From Gammaproteobacteria bacterium (lineage in GTDB: Bacteria > Pseudomonadota > Gammaproteobacteria > Pseudomonadales > Halieaceae), in contig JAUICG010000026.1 of the NCBI GenBank assembly GCA_030427485.1, positions 1 to 64,000 of the forward strand: 64,000 bases of DNA, read 5' to 3'. This document shows positions 32,768-42,423 of the stretch, in pieces. A program made the position numbers and the translations under genes. Under the pieces are notes generated by a model. It saw only the letters and a list, made by a program, of their open reading frames with translations, had not been told where the DNA came from and did not search any database. Every line of letters starts with the position of its first letter. The first letter of the stretch is position 1.

Positions 32768-34102
32768 GTGTTCGAAGAACTACAACTTGACCGTCAATTG
32801 CGCCTGGGCATGGACGCACTTGGACTTACGAGGGCCACAGAAGTCCAGCGGCTGGCTGTCCCCCCCGCCCTGCATGGTAAGGACCTGCTGGTGAGCGCCG
32901 AGACCGGCAGCGGCAAAACCCTGGCCTACCTCATTCCACTGTCCCAGAAAATTCTGGCGGCCGAGACCTCCCGACAGGCGGGGACCCTGGCGCTCATCCT
33001 GGTACCGACCCGCGAACTGGCGCGCCAGGTACTCAAACAATGCCGGGAGCTGCTGGCCCTGTCGCCACTGAAAGCGCAGGCCATCACCGGTGGCGCCGAT
33101 TTCAAATACCAGAAAGCCCAGTTGCGCAAGGATCCCCAGATCATCGTGGCAACCCCGGGGCGACTGCTGGAGCATTGCCAGAAACGCAGCGCTGAACTGG
33201 GCAATCTGCAGACCCTGGTGCTGGACGAGGCGGACCGCATGCTGGACATGGGTTTTCGCGATGACGTGCTGAAAATTGCCGGGTACTGCCCGGCGGAAAA
33301 ACAGGTTCTACTGCTCTCCGCCACACTTTCGCACCGCGGTGTGGGCGCCATCTCGACAACACTGTTACGATCACCGCAATTCGTCACGGTGGGCCAGGTA
33401 CGGCAGGCGCACAGCAGCATCACTCACCAGCTTATCCTCGCGGACAGCCAGGAGCACAAGGACGGGCTGCTGGTCGCGCTGCTGGAAGCGGGTGGCTTCG
33501 ACCGTGCACTGGTGTTTGCCAATAAACGCAATACGGCCACGCGCCTTGCCCATCTTCTCAAATGCCGGAAACTGCGCTGCACCGCACTGCACGGCGAGAT
33601 GAGTACCGAGGAACGCAAGCAGGTAATGCACCGGTTTCACGAGGGCAAGGTTACCATCGTCTGCGCCAGTGACCTGGCCGCGCGTGGCATTGATGTCAGC
33701 GGCATCGACCTGGTGGTGAACTACGACATACCCTACAGCGGAGAAAACTACCTGCACCGCACCGGTCGCACCGGCCGCGCCGGGCAGCGCGGATTGGCGG
33801 TCTCGCTGGCCGGCGCCACTGAATGGAACCTGATGATCAGCATTGAACGCTATCTGGCACTGCGCTTCGAGCGGCGCACCCTGCCCGGCCTGAAGGCGAA
33901 GTACAACGGCCCGAAGAAAGTGAAATCGTCCGGCAAGGCGGCCGGCAGCAAGAAGAAGACGCCGAAGTCCAACGCCGGAAAGCAGAAAACCCGGTCGCGC
34001 AACCAGAAAAACATCGGCAAACGCAGGGCGAAAACCGCAGCGGAATCCGCCGTGAAGAATGACGGATTCGCACCCCTGATGAAAAAGAAGCCCCGGGGCT
34101 GA
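32768..34102 (+). CDS. DEAD-box ATP-dependent RNA helicase (RhlE/SrmB-like)
   Basis: A 444-aa RNA helicase with all core motifs: Q-region (LGLTRATEVQRLAVP), motif I AETGSGKT (44-51), Ia PTRELARQ, Ib TPGRLL, II DEAD, III SAT, then IV-VI including ARGIDV and HRTGRTGRAG. The last 75 residues are Lys/Arg rich and low complexity, probably an RNA-binding tail. It would remodel ribosomal or other RNAs. I use the GTG at 32768 (VFEELQLD), with GGAG nine bases upstream. An open frame continues about 420 bases further upstream but is not helicase-like. The stop shares a base with the thpR start. Confidence 0.92.
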   Translation: MFEELQLDRQLRLGMDALGLTRATEVQRLAVPPALHGKDLLVSAETGSGKTLAYLIPLSQKILAAETSRQAGTLALILVPTRELARQVLKQCRELLALSPLKAQAITGGADFKYQKAQLRKDPQIIVATPGRLLEHCQKRSAELGNLQTLVLDEADRMLDMGFRDDVLKIAGYCPAEKQVLLLSATLSHRGVGAISTTLLRSPQFVTVGQVRQAHSSITHQLILADSQEHKDGLLVALLEAGGFDRALVFANKRNTATRLAHLLKCRKLRCTALHGEMSTEERKQVMHRFHEGKVTIVCASDLAARGIDVSGIDLVVNYDIPYSGENYLHRTGRTGRAGQRGLAVSLAGATEWNLMISIERYLALRFERRTLPGLKAKYNGPKKVKSSGKAAGSKKKTPKSNAGKQKTRSRNQKNIGKRRAKTAAESAVKNDGFAPLMKKKPRG

Positions 34103-34641
34103 TGCGACTTTTTTTCGGCCTGCCGCTCGATCCCACGACGACCCTGCAGATTGCGGACTGGCGCGACCGCCAACTGGCCTGTGCCGGAACACCGGTACCA
34201 CCGGGTAATTTCCACATCACACTGGCGTTTATCGGCGCGCTGGCGGATCCCGCCACTGAACGCCTGTGCCTGTCTGTGGACGACTGGCTGGCGCACGAGA
34301 CAGTATCTGGCGGGACGCTGCAACTCGATGCTACCGGCTACTGGCAAAAGCCGGGCATCTACTGGCTGGGTGCGCACAGGTGGCCGGAGCAACTCACGCG
34401 CCTGGCACAAAAGCTCGGCAATCTCGGCGGCGCTGCGGGCGCCAGGCGCGACAGAAACCCCTTTCAGCCACATGTCTCACTTTTTCGACGGTGCCAGGCG
34501 GCGCCGCCCGCTGCGATGCAGACGCCCGCAATCAGTGTGAGCTATCGCGGTTTCGCGCTGTTCGAGTCGCGGCAAGGCAAACGGGGTGTTAGCTATCATA
34601 TGCTCCAGGACTGGCTGTTGAAGCGCCCGTTAGAGCATTAG
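34102..34641 (+). CDS. thpR: ThpR, RNA 2',3'-cyclic phosphodiesterase
   Basis: A 2H-phosphoesterase of 179 aa (LigT/ThpR family), with the two HxTx-type motifs FHITL (His38, Thr40) and PHVSL (His124, Ser126). It opens 2',3'-cyclic phosphates to 2'-phosphates. It starts with MRLFFGLPL, the usual N-terminus, and overlaps the helicase stop by one base (TGATG). Co-translation with an RNA helicase suggests a shared role in RNA processing or repair, an inference from position. Confidence 0.88.
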   Translation: MRLFFGLPLDPTTTLQIADWRDRQLACAGTPVPPGNFHITLAFIGALADPATERLCLSVDDWLAHETVSGGTLQLDATGYWQKPGIYWLGAHRWPEQLTRLAQKLGNLGGAAGARRDRNPFQPHVSLFRRCQAAPPAAMQTPAISVSYRGFALFESRQGKRGVSYHMLQDWLLKRPLEH

Positions 34642-34741
34642 CGGCCTGACAGGCTCCTGACGCTGCGGTGGGAATGCGAATATTGTCGCGCCGCGGTTTA
34701 AGATACTATCGCGCACTGACAAACAAATGGAATACCGCGAC

Positions 34742-36775
34742 ATGTCCAACCCCTTACTCGAGCAACATACGCTGCCGCCCTTTTCCCGCATCGAGCCAGC
34801 GCATGTGGAGCCCGCGATCAGGCAGCTCATAGAGCGCAATAAACAGCGGATTGACGAGCTGCTGGCCAGCGCCGCCGACTATAACTGGGACAATCTACTG
34901 CAGCCCATCGAGGAACTGGAAGACGAACTGTCGCGCGCGTGGTCTCCGGTGTCGCACCTGAACAGCGTGCTGAACAGCGATGAAATGCGTGAAGCGTACA
35001 ACGCCTGTTTGCCACTGCTGTCGGACTATGGAACCTGGACAGGTCAGCACAGCGGTCTGTGTGCTGCATACCAGCAGATTGCCGATAGCGCCGACTTCGA
35101 CAATCTGGAACCGGGAAAGCGCAAGTCCATTGAGCACGCGTTGCGCGATTTCCGTCTGGCCGGTGTGGACTTGCCCGCCGACAAGAAGAAACGGTACGGC
35201 GATCTGCGCCAGCGCCTGTCAAAACTGGGCAGCACTTTCGGGGAAAATGTGCTCGATGCCACCAACGCGTGGCACAAACAGGTCACCAGGGCAGAATTGA
35301 ACGGGCTACCCGATACCGCACTTGCCAGCGCCCAACACGCGGCGGTACAGGCGGGGCAGGAGGGTTACCGCATCAACCTGGAGTTTCCCTCCCTGTCACC
35401 GGTACTCAATTACTGCGACAACCGCGCACTGCGCGAAGAGGTATACACCGCCAACTGCACCAGGGCGTCGGAGCAGGGGCCGCACGCCGGCCAGTGGGAC
35501 AACTCCGGCCTTATCGTCGAAATCCTCGAACTGCGTACCGAACTGGCAAAACTGCTTGGTTTTAACAATTACGCCGAACTCTCGCTCGCGACCAAGATGG
35601 CCCAGAGCACGGAAAGCGTGGTGGACTTTCTGCAACAACTGGCGGAGCAGTCCCTGCCGCAGGCGGAAGCAGAGTTCCGTGAACTGGATGACTTTGCCCG
35701 CGCACGTGGGGAGCTCACCCAGCTGGAAGCCTGGGATATCAGCTACTACAGTGAAAAGCTCAGGCAGGAGCGCTACCAGGTATCCCAGGAGGATATCCGT
35801 CCCTTCTTACCCGCCGACAAAGCCCTGCTCGGCTTGTTCGAGGTCGTCAGGCGCCTGTACGGCGTCGAAGTCCGGGAGGTAGCGTCGTTCGATAGTTACC
35901 ACCCCAGCGTGAAGCTCTTCGAGCTGTTGCGCGGCGACGATGTCGTGGCCCGTTTCTACCTTGACCTGTACGCGCGAGCGCACAAGCGCGGTGGCGCCTG
36001 GATGGATAACTGTCGCGTACGACGGCAGTCCAGCGAGGGCCTGCAAATCCCGGTGGCCTACCTGGTGTGCAATTTCACCCCGCCTGTCGACGACAAGCCA
36101 GCCCTGCTCACCCATACCGAACTCACCACGCTGTTTCATGAGTTCGGACACGGACTGCACCATATGCTGACACGCCAGACGGTGGCGGCCGTATCCGGCA
36201 TCAACGGCGTAGCCTGGGACGCGGTGGAACTGCCCAGCCAGTTCCTCGAGAACTGGTGCTGGGAGCGCGAGGCACTGGCTTTCATTTCCGGGCACTGGGA
36301 GACCGGGGAGCCACTTCCGAAAGATTTGCTGGACAAACTGCTGGCGGCGAGGAACTTCCAATCCGGCATGATGATGGTCAGGCAACTGGAGTTTTCGCTG
36401 TTTGACTTCCGTCTGCACCGGGAGTGGGGCAGCGGCAGTTTCGACTCGGTACAGGGCCTGCTTGACGAGGTGCGGCAACTGGTAGGGGTGATAACACCCC
36501 CGCCCTTCAACCGCTTCCAGAATGCGTTCACCCATATATTTGCCGGCGGCTATGCCGCCGGCTACTACAGTTACAAATGGGCGGAAGTACTATCGGCGGA
36601 CGCCTTCTCCCGTTTCGAGGAGGAAGGCATATTCAATGCGGCCACCGGAGCCGACTTCAGAAAAGAGGTGCTGGAAGTCGGAGGTTCCCGGGAGCCCATG
36701 GAGGTCTTTGTCGCCTTCCGGGGCCGCGCACCGAGCATCAAGCCGCTGCTGCGGCACTGCGGGATTGCCGGCTAG
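34742..36775 (+). CDS. prlC: PrlC, oligopeptidase A (M3 metallopeptidase)
   Basis: A cytoplasmic zinc peptidase of 677 aa that cleaves short peptides, including signal-peptide fragments released by SppA, also encoded in this window. The zinc motif HEFGH is at residues 466-470, and the third ligand Glu lies in WDAVELPSQFLENW. The C-terminal GGYAAGYYSYKWAEVLSADAF stretch is standard for oligopeptidase A. I prefer the ATG at 34742 (MSNPLLEQHTLPPFSRI) because the family starts there; an ATG at 34727 would add five residues. It converges on aqpZ with seven bases between the stops. Confidence 0.95.
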   Translation: MSNPLLEQHTLPPFSRIEPAHVEPAIRQLIERNKQRIDELLASAADYNWDNLLQPIEELEDELSRAWSPVSHLNSVLNSDEMREAYNACLPLLSDYGTWTGQHSGLCAAYQQIADSADFDNLEPGKRKSIEHALRDFRLAGVDLPADKKKRYGDLRQRLSKLGSTFGENVLDATNAWHKQVTRAELNGLPDTALASAQHAAVQAGQEGYRINLEFPSLSPVLNYCDNRALREEVYTANCTRASEQGPHAGQWDNSGLIVEILELRTELAKLLGFNNYAELSLATKMAQSTESVVDFLQQLAEQSLPQAEAEFRELDDFARARGELTQLEAWDISYYSEKLRQERYQVSQEDIRPFLPADKALLGLFEVVRRLYGVEVREVASFDSYHPSVKLFELLRGDDVVARFYLDLYARAHKRGGAWMDNCRVRRQSSEGLQIPVAYLVCNFTPPVDDKPALLTHTELTTLFHEFGHGLHHMLTRQTVAAVSGINGVAWDAVELPSQFLENWCWEREALAFISGHWETGEPLPKDLLDKLLAARNFQSGMMMVRQLEFSLFDFRLHREWGSGSFDSVQGLLDEVRQLVGVITPPPFNRFQNAFTHIFAGGYAAGYYSYKWAEVLSADAFSRFEEEGIFNAATGADFRKEVLEVGGSREPMEVFVAFRGRAPSIKPLLRHCGIAG

Positions 36776-36782
36776 CCCGGCG

Positions 36783-37475
36783 TCAATCCTCACTGCCGAG
36801 CCAGTTGTACACCAGCCCGGCAAGCGCGGCGCCGACAATGGGCGCAACCCAGAACAGCCACAACTGGGATATCGCCCAGCCGCCCTCAAACAGTGCAACC
36901 CCGGTGCTGCGCGCGGGGTTCACCGAGGTATTCGTCACCGGGATGCTGATCAGGTGGATCAGCGTCAGGCTCAGGCCGATAGCGATCGGGGCCAGGCCCG
37001 CGGGAGCTCGCTGGTCGGTCGCACCCAGAATCACGATCAGGAACATGAATGTCATGACTACCTCGGTAACCAGCGCCGAGCCGAGGCTGTAGCCGCCGGG
37101 TGAGTGTTCACCATAGCCATTGGAGGCAAAACCGCCCATTTCGAAACCCGGAGCCCCTGTGGCGATCACGTACAAAATCGCGGCGCCGGCAATACCCCCG
37201 AGTACCTGCGCGATAACATAGGGCAGCAGCTCGGAGGCGGAAAACCGGCCACCTGCCCAAAGACCGACGGACACAGCCGGGTTGATGTGACAACCCGATA
37301 TATGTCCAATGGCGAAGGCCATTGTCAGCAGGGTCAGTCCGAACGCCAGGGAAACGCCCAGGAAACCGATGCCAAGATCGGGAAAACCCGCAGCCAGCAC
37401 CGCGCTGCCACAGCCACCCAGCACCAACCAGAACGTACCGATGAACTCGGCACCCAACTTTTTACTCATGCTCAT
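36783..37475 (-). CDS. aqpZ: AqpZ, aquaporin
   Basis: A 230-aa water channel with six transmembrane helices and two half-helices carrying NPA motifs (INPAVS at 64-69, VNPARS at 185-190). Selectivity-filter residues His174, Thr183 and Arg189 have the same numbers as in E. coli AqpZ, with the Phe in LAFGLTLLTMAFAIGH. This set indicates a strict water channel and not a glycerol facilitator. The ATG is preceded by GGAG at eight bases. It is a single gene on the minus strand; the 247 bases upstream hold only AT-rich segments near 37606-37640. Confidence 0.96.
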   Translation of the reverse strand: MSMSKKLGAEFIGTFWLVLGGCGSAVLAAGFPDLGIGFLGVSLAFGLTLLTMAFAIGHISGCHINPAVSVGLWAGGRFSASELLPYVIAQVLGGIAGAAILYVIATGAPGFEMGGFASNGYGEHSPGGYSLGSALVTEVVMTFMFLIVILGATDQRAPAGLAPIAIGLSLTLIHLISIPVTNTSVNPARSTGVALFEGGWAISQLWLFWVAPIVGAALAGLVYNWLGSED

Positions 37476-37722
37476 AGCGCTATCTCCGATATCTATTTTC
37501 AGGCCAGCACCCGAGCAAGCGTAGCACAGCCGCCTGAAGGCGCCATCAACAAAGCTACCCGATCGGGTAAGACGGCAGACCGCCGCTGATCACGCCAACA
37601 CACAACAATAGTATTCAATAGTTACGTTTTTTCATTCGAGGTATTGGATTTACACTTGCGCTGGCCCCGCAATGGCCGCGGCGTGGCATTAGCACCGCTG
37701 GCAACTGTCTGGAGAATACTGC

Positions 37723-39020
37723 TTGTCTACAACTGCAATCTCGCCACCGACCCCGGCCAGGCTACAAGGCCGCCCGTATGCCCGCCGCCTGGCGACGCTG
37801 GCGTTAATAGCGATACTCTCCGCCGCGGGCGCGCGCGCCGAGGACAGCAGCGTGCACCGGCCCGCAGCGACAGCGGAAGAGCTGCTTTCCGGCGCCTCAA
37901 CCGTGCAGACTGACTTTACCGTCAGCACCGGGTTTCGCCTCACCCAGAATACGATTCAACTGGACACACTGCTTGGCGAAGCGAGCAGGAACACGTTCAT
38001 CGTCGACTCCGGTGCACCGATGACGATCGGTTCGCCACTGGCGCAGGCACTGGGCCTTGATCCACTCGCGAACATTGAACTGGCCGGGCCGGAGGGCGGC
38101 CACCGCGAGGTCCCGGTGGTACGCATACCGCGAATCGAGATCGGCGGGCTGGGATTTCACGATGTCGGCGCGGTGGTGGACTGGGTCGAACCACCCGATA
38201 CACTCGCCTGCCTCTCCCGGGCGGGGCTGATGGGCGCCAGCCTGTTGCAGACCGCCATCTGGCAGATCGATTTCCAGTCCAGGCAGATCACGATGAGCAG
38301 TTCACTGGCCAGTTTGCAGGGACTGGAAAACGCAATACGCATACCGTTCAAACGCTCCGATGCCGCCGGGTCGCCGCGCATTGCCGTGGGAGTGAGCGAT
38401 GCAGACAACGTATCCCTGCTAATCGATCTCGGCTTCAATGGTTCAATAGCCATTCCCACGGCACTGCTTGAGCGTGCGATTCGGCGCCCACCGAGATGGG
38501 ACAGGCCTCATCGACGGTCTTCGGCAGCGTGCCGTCGACAGTTCGTATCACGCAACTGCGCGAACTGCGCCTGGGAGAACTGCGCTTGCGGAATTTTCCC
38601 GTGGTCACCGGTACATCCGTCTCGGACTTCCATGTCGGGATCGATTTCCTGCGCCATTTTAGGGTTACGCTTGACTGGCAGAACGATGAACTCTACCTGG
38701 AGCTACGGGAGCCCCGGGGCGCCCTTTACGATGACTTTCCCTCCTATGGCTTCGCTCCCGAGCTGCGCCAGGGGCAACTGCTCGTCGGTGCGCTCTGGCG
38801 CGGAAGCTCGGGTGAAAAAGCCGGCCTCGAACTGGGCGACCGCCTGGTGGAAATCGACGGGCAGGATACCACCGCCCCCGACTTCGACTCCGTGTGCAGT
38901 TTGCTGAATGACATCGGTCTCTACGGCTCGAACGACGCCACCATTACCGTCACCCGGCTACGCAACGGCGTGCGCGAATCCTTCCAGGTGGCGAGGGCAC
39001 CTCTGCTGCAGGGACAATAG
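37723..39020 (+). pseudogene. Secreted retropepsin-like aspartyl protease with C-terminal PDZ domain, frameshifted
   Basis: The gene reads in one frame from a TTG at 37723 (GGAG eight bases before) and in another from about 38472 to the stop at 39020. Part one has a signal peptide (about 20-39), the first retropepsin lobe with FIVDSGAPMTIG (catalytic Asp), and the second lobe LLIDLGFNGSIAIPTALLER. Just after this the frame becomes Arg-rich noise. The other frame continues with APTEMGQASSTVFGSV, DFHVGIDFLRHF and then a PDZ domain (GALWRGSSGEKAGLELGDRLVEIDG is split by its carboxylate-binding loop). One missing base between 38472 and 38496 explains this. It could be a real inactivation or a base-calling error. 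Full length would be about 432 aa. Confidence 0.78.
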
Positions 39021-39040
39021 CGGACAGGATGCCAGGCGGC

Positions 39041-39523
39041 TCAGGGACGACGCCAGCTGGCACACCCTTTTTGTCCGGGCCCGGACGCGACGCACAGTTC
39101 GATCTCGCGTAGATCATCCGCCACACTGTCCCGCAACAGTTGCTGCAACAGGTAGGATGAGAATTCCTCCACCGTGGCATTGCGTATCGGCAGCACCAGG
39201 GTGTCACTGCGCAGGAACAGCATTTCCTCGCCAGCGTAGCTGACGCGATAGCAGGCGCCCTCCTCACTGATTGTTTGGTAGGGCGAAGCGCCGGCCAGCA
39301 GCATGTATTCATCCAGCCCCTGACAGAGCGCGGCGAGACGATTCTTGTACACGTTGTAATCCGCGGAGAAGCCATTGTCGCCCATCGGCGCGACAATTTT
39401 TGCCGAGACGGAGTAGTTGTGTCCGTGCAACCGCTCGCGTTCGGTGGCGGAAAAGATGGTGTAATGGGCGGCGGAAAACTTGTGGCTTTCCTTGTCGATA
39501 TACAACGTGGTTAATTGTTCCAT
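39041..39523 (-). CDS. 6-pyruvoyl-tetrahydropterin synthase/QueD-family protein lacking the usual catalytic Cys
   Basis: A 160-aa protein of the PTPS/QueD fold. Zinc ligands are His20 (SAAH) and His33/His35 (LHGHNY). The Cys that QueD places four residues before LHGH is absent here: the segment reads FSATERERLHGH, with Glu and Arg at that region. In PTPS-III enzymes a Glu replaces Cys and the product feeds folate synthesis, so this may not be a queuosine enzyme. Alternatively it belongs to a gammaproteobacterial subfamily of unknown substrate. The rest (DYNVYKNRLAALCQGLDEYMLL) is normal for the family. It converges with the protease-PDZ gene. Confidence 0.75.
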   Translation of the reverse strand: MEQLTTLYIDKESHKFSAAHYTIFSATERERLHGHNYSVSAKIVAPMGDNGFSADYNVYKNRLAALCQGLDEYMLLAGASPYQTISEEGACYRVSYAGEEMLFLRSDTLVLPIRNATVEEFSSYLLQQLLRDSVADDLREIELCVASGPGQKGCASWRRP

Positions 39524-39639
39524 GGCTACAGTTTAACCAAGCCGCAACTTGACGTCACTGCGGAAATCGCGGAGCCTGACGCGTTGTGGTATACATCCCG
39601 TCAGGCTTCGACCGCCGTGCGGTACACAGGACGATTCAT

Positions 39640-40341
39640 ATGAAAGTAGCGATCATCACCGGCGCCAGCGTGGGCATTGGACGCGCCACTGCCCAGACTT
39701 TCCTGGACGAGGGGTTTGCCGTGTTCAATCTCGCGCGGCGCGAGTGCCCACTCAGCGCGGTGACCAACCTGGCCTGCGACCTGGCAAGCACAGAGGCGAT
39801 TGTACGCAGCGTGGACGCGATAGCGCCAATGCTCGCGGGCTGCACCGAGGTTGCACTGGTGCACAATGCCAGCCAGATGCGCAAGGACCGCGCCAACGAC
39901 TGCGCCAGCGAGAGCCTGGAGGCTGTACTGGCGACCAATGTTACCGCCATCAACAGCCTCAACCAACGTCTGCTGCCGCTGATGCCGGTATCTTCCAGTT
40001 TACTCTATGTAGGTTCCACGCTGGCGGAGAAAGCCGTGCCCAACTCTTTCAGTTACGTGGTCAGCAAGCACGCGCAACTGGGCATGATGCGCGCCAGCTG
40101 CCAGGACCTGATGGGAAGCGGGATTCATACGGCGATGATCTGCCCCGGTTTTACCGACACCGAAATGCTGCGCACCCACCTGGGCAACGACCCCACCGTC
40201 GCCACTGCAATCGCCGGCATGAACAGTTTCGCCCGCTTCATCGAACCTGAGGAAATCGCCGAACTTATCCGCTGGGCGCATCACAACCCGGTGATCAACG
40301 GTGCGGTGCTGCACGCGAACCTCGGGCAGAAGGAAAGTTGA
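39640..40341 (+). CDS. SDR-family oxidoreductase (sepiapterin reductase/benzil reductase-like)
   Basis: A 233-aa short-chain dehydrogenase. The cofactor motif is TGASVGIG and the active site has Ser (VGSTLAEK region) and SYVVSKHAQ (Tyr and Lys). Asn lies in VHNASQMRKD, replacing the classic NNAG, as in sepiapterin- and benzil-reductase-type SDRs. Lying divergently beside a pterin-synthase-fold gene, it could act on a pterin, but that is speculative. The ATG at 39640 is preceded by CAGGA. An upstream ATG-less extension to 39586 is not used. Confidence 0.8.
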   Translation: MKVAIITGASVGIGRATAQTFLDEGFAVFNLARRECPLSAVTNLACDLASTEAIVRSVDAIAPMLAGCTEVALVHNASQMRKDRANDCASESLEAVLATNVTAINSLNQRLLPLMPVSSSLLYVGSTLAEKAVPNSFSYVVSKHAQLGMMRASCQDLMGSGIHTAMICPGFTDTEMLRTHLGNDPTVATAIAGMNSFARFIEPEEIAELIRWAHHNPVINGAVLHANLGQKES

Positions 40342-40433
40342 TACGCGATGCGCCCCAACGCAACAGGCATGCGGAACCACCCGGAGAGTGCTTACCGGAA
40401 GCGCCCGGGGCGCATCGCGCCGCAGGCTGAGCC

Positions 40434-41576
40434 GTGATCGACTCCAAACTGCCCGGGGTCGGCACCACCATATTTACCCGCATGTCCGCGCTGGCCAACG
40501 AATGCGGTGCGATAAACCTGTCGCAGGGATTTCCCGATTTCGATGCGCCGCAAGCGCTGCTGGACGCGATGAGTCGGCATGTCCTGGCAGGACACAACCA
40601 GTACGCGCCGATGGCGGGACTGCTCTCTCTGCGCGAGCAAATCGCCGCACAATTACTGCTGCACCGGGACGTGAACTGCGACCCCGACAGCGAAATCACT
40701 GTGGTGCCAGGCGCGACCGAGGGTATTTACTGCGCGGTGATGGCCTGCGTGGCCAGAGGTGACGAGGTGATCGTACTCGACCCCTGCTACGACAGCTATG
40801 AACCGGCTATTACACTGGCCGGCGGTCGCGCGGTCCACATTCCGCTCGCGCTGCACAGTTTTGGCGTCGACTGGCAACGCGTGGCGGACGCGATTACGCC
40901 GCGCACCCGGCTGATAATGGTCAATTCACCGCACAACCCCTGCGGGGTAGCGCTGTCACTGGAGGATATGCTGCAGCTGCAGGACCTGGTGGAGAGGCAC
41001 AACCTGTTGCTGATCAGCGACGAGGTGTACGAGCACCTTGTGTTCGACGGTCGGCAGCACCACAGCGCGCTGCAGTTCCCGGCGCTGCGCCAGCGCTGCT
41101 TTGCGCTGTTTTCCTTTGGCAAAACCTACAGTGTCACCGGCTGGAAAACAGGCTACTGCGTCGCCCCGCCCGCCCTTACCGCAGAGTTGCGCAAGGTACA
41201 CCAGTTCGTCTGTTTTGTGGCTGTGACGCCGGTGCAGTTGGCCGTCGCGGACTTCATGGCCGCCGCGCCGGACTATCCGGCCACGCTGGCCGCATTTTAT
41301 CAGCATAAGCGGGACACCTTCTGCAGCGCCCTGCGCGGCTCCCGCTTCCGTGTAACCCCCAGCGCCGGGACCTATTTTCAACTGCTGGACTACAGCGCAA
41401 TCAGCGATGCGCCCGACCGCGAACTGGCCGAAGACTGGACGCGCCGGCACGGTATTGCATCCATTCCCATTTCTGTTTTTTACGAGGAGCCCCCTCAGCA
41501 GCACTATCTCCGGTTTTGCTTTGCCAAGACCGACGAGGTGCTGTTGCAGGTGGCGGAAAGACTATGCGAAATCTAG
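40434..41576 (+). CDS. Methionine/glutamine aminotransferase (YbdL/MtnE-like, class I/II PLP)
   Basis: A fold-type I aminotransferase of 380 aa. The PLP Lys is in FSFGKTYSVTGWKTGY, and SPHNPCG and INLSQGFPDFD match the kynurenine/methionine aminotransferase subgroup represented by E. coli YbdL. Such enzymes often use glutamine as the donor, giving alpha-ketoglutaramate. The next gene, overlapping by 13 bases, is an omega-amidase that removes exactly that product, supporting a role in methionine salvage (KMTB to methionine). The start is a GTG at 40434 without a strong ribosome site. Confidence 0.87.
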   Translation: MIDSKLPGVGTTIFTRMSALANECGAINLSQGFPDFDAPQALLDAMSRHVLAGHNQYAPMAGLLSLREQIAAQLLLHRDVNCDPDSEITVVPGATEGIYCAVMACVARGDEVIVLDPCYDSYEPAITLAGGRAVHIPLALHSFGVDWQRVADAITPRTRLIMVNSPHNPCGVALSLEDMLQLQDLVERHNLLLISDEVYEHLVFDGRQHHSALQFPALRQRCFALFSFGKTYSVTGWKTGYCVAPPALTAELRKVHQFVCFVAVTPVQLAVADFMAAAPDYPATLAAFYQHKRDTFCSALRGSRFRVTPSAGTYFQLLDYSAISDAPDRELAEDWTRRHGIASIPISVFYEEPPQQHYLRFCFAKTDEVLLQVAERLCEI

Positions 41577-42334
41577 ATGTAACCCTGGTGCAATGCGAAC
41601 TGGCCTGGGAGCGACCCGAAGACAACCGGCGCCAGATTGGTGAGATTCTCAGCGACGTCGGCCGCAACACAGACCTGATGGTCTTGCCGGAGATGTTCAC
41701 CACCGGGTTTTCCATGAACGCCCTGGCCAACGCCGAAGAACCGGGTGGTGCAACCGAGGCCTGGATGAAAAGCCAGGCGCAGCAGTACGATTGCGCGGTG
41801 ACCGGCAGTATCGCCGTGCGTGTCGGGCAGGCTGTTTACAACCGCATGCTCTTTGCGACTCCCGAGGACGTGCAGCACTATGACAAACGCCACCTGTTCC
41901 GCATGGCCGGCGAACACAAACGCTACCAGGCGGGAGAACAGCGCGTGATCGTGAGCTGGCGCGACTGGCGTATCCTGCTCCAGGTCTGCTACGACCTGCG
42001 ATTCCCTGTATTCAGCCGCAACCGGGAAGATTATGACCTCGCCGTGTACGTCGCCAACTGGCCGGCTCCACGCCGCCATCACTGGCGGCAATTGCTGATC
42101 GCCAGGGCGATTGAAAACCAGTGCTGCGTGGCCGGAGTCAATCGCATCGGTGCGGACGCCAGGGACCTCGAGTACAGTGGCGACAGCCTGGCAGTCGCCG
42201 CCGATGGCACCTTGCTTGGCGATGCCCGGGACGAAAACAGCACCACTACGGTGACGCTGGACGGCACCGCCCTTCAGGAATACCGCAAGGGCTTCCCCTG
42301 CCACCTGGATGCGGATCAGTTCTCGCTGGACTGA
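41564..42334 (+). CDS. yafV: Omega-amidase YafV (nitrilase superfamily)
   Basis: A 256-aa carbon-nitrogen hydrolase with the nitrilase triad: Glu43 (LPEMFTTGF), Lys108 (YDKRHLFRM) and Cys142 (VCYDLRFP). The LPEMFTTGFSM and KRHLFRMAGEH stretches identify the YafV/Nit2 omega-amidase group. It hydrolyses alpha-ketoglutaramate to 2-oxoglutarate and ammonia, pulling the preceding glutamine-dependent transamination forward. The ATG at 41564 lies inside the end of the aminotransferase gene, giving a 13-base overlap. The 89 bases beyond the stop contain a GGGGC-ATC-GCCCC hairpin near 42401-42414, without a T-run. Confidence 0.92.
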   Translation: MRNLDVTLVQCELAWERPEDNRRQIGEILSDVGRNTDLMVLPEMFTTGFSMNALANAEEPGGATEAWMKSQAQQYDCAVTGSIAVRVGQAVYNRMLFATPEDVQHYDKRHLFRMAGEHKRYQAGEQRVIVSWRDWRILLQVCYDLRFPVFSRNREDYDLAVYVANWPAPRRHHWRQLLIARAIENQCCVAGVNRIGADARDLEYSGDSLAVAADGTLLGDARDENSTTTVTLDGTALQEYRKGFPCHLDADQFSLD

Positions 42335-42423
42335 TATTCGGGGCGCTCTGATCCGATGCCATACACCACCGGTGAGTGGTGCGAACGGTTAGCAGGCACT
42401 GGGGGCATCGCCCCAACGGGCTA

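Noticed and set aside
38472..38496. Programmed frameshift in the aspartyl protease-PDZ gene
   Set aside because: There is no slippery heptamer or clear downstream stimulator; a single missing base explains the data.
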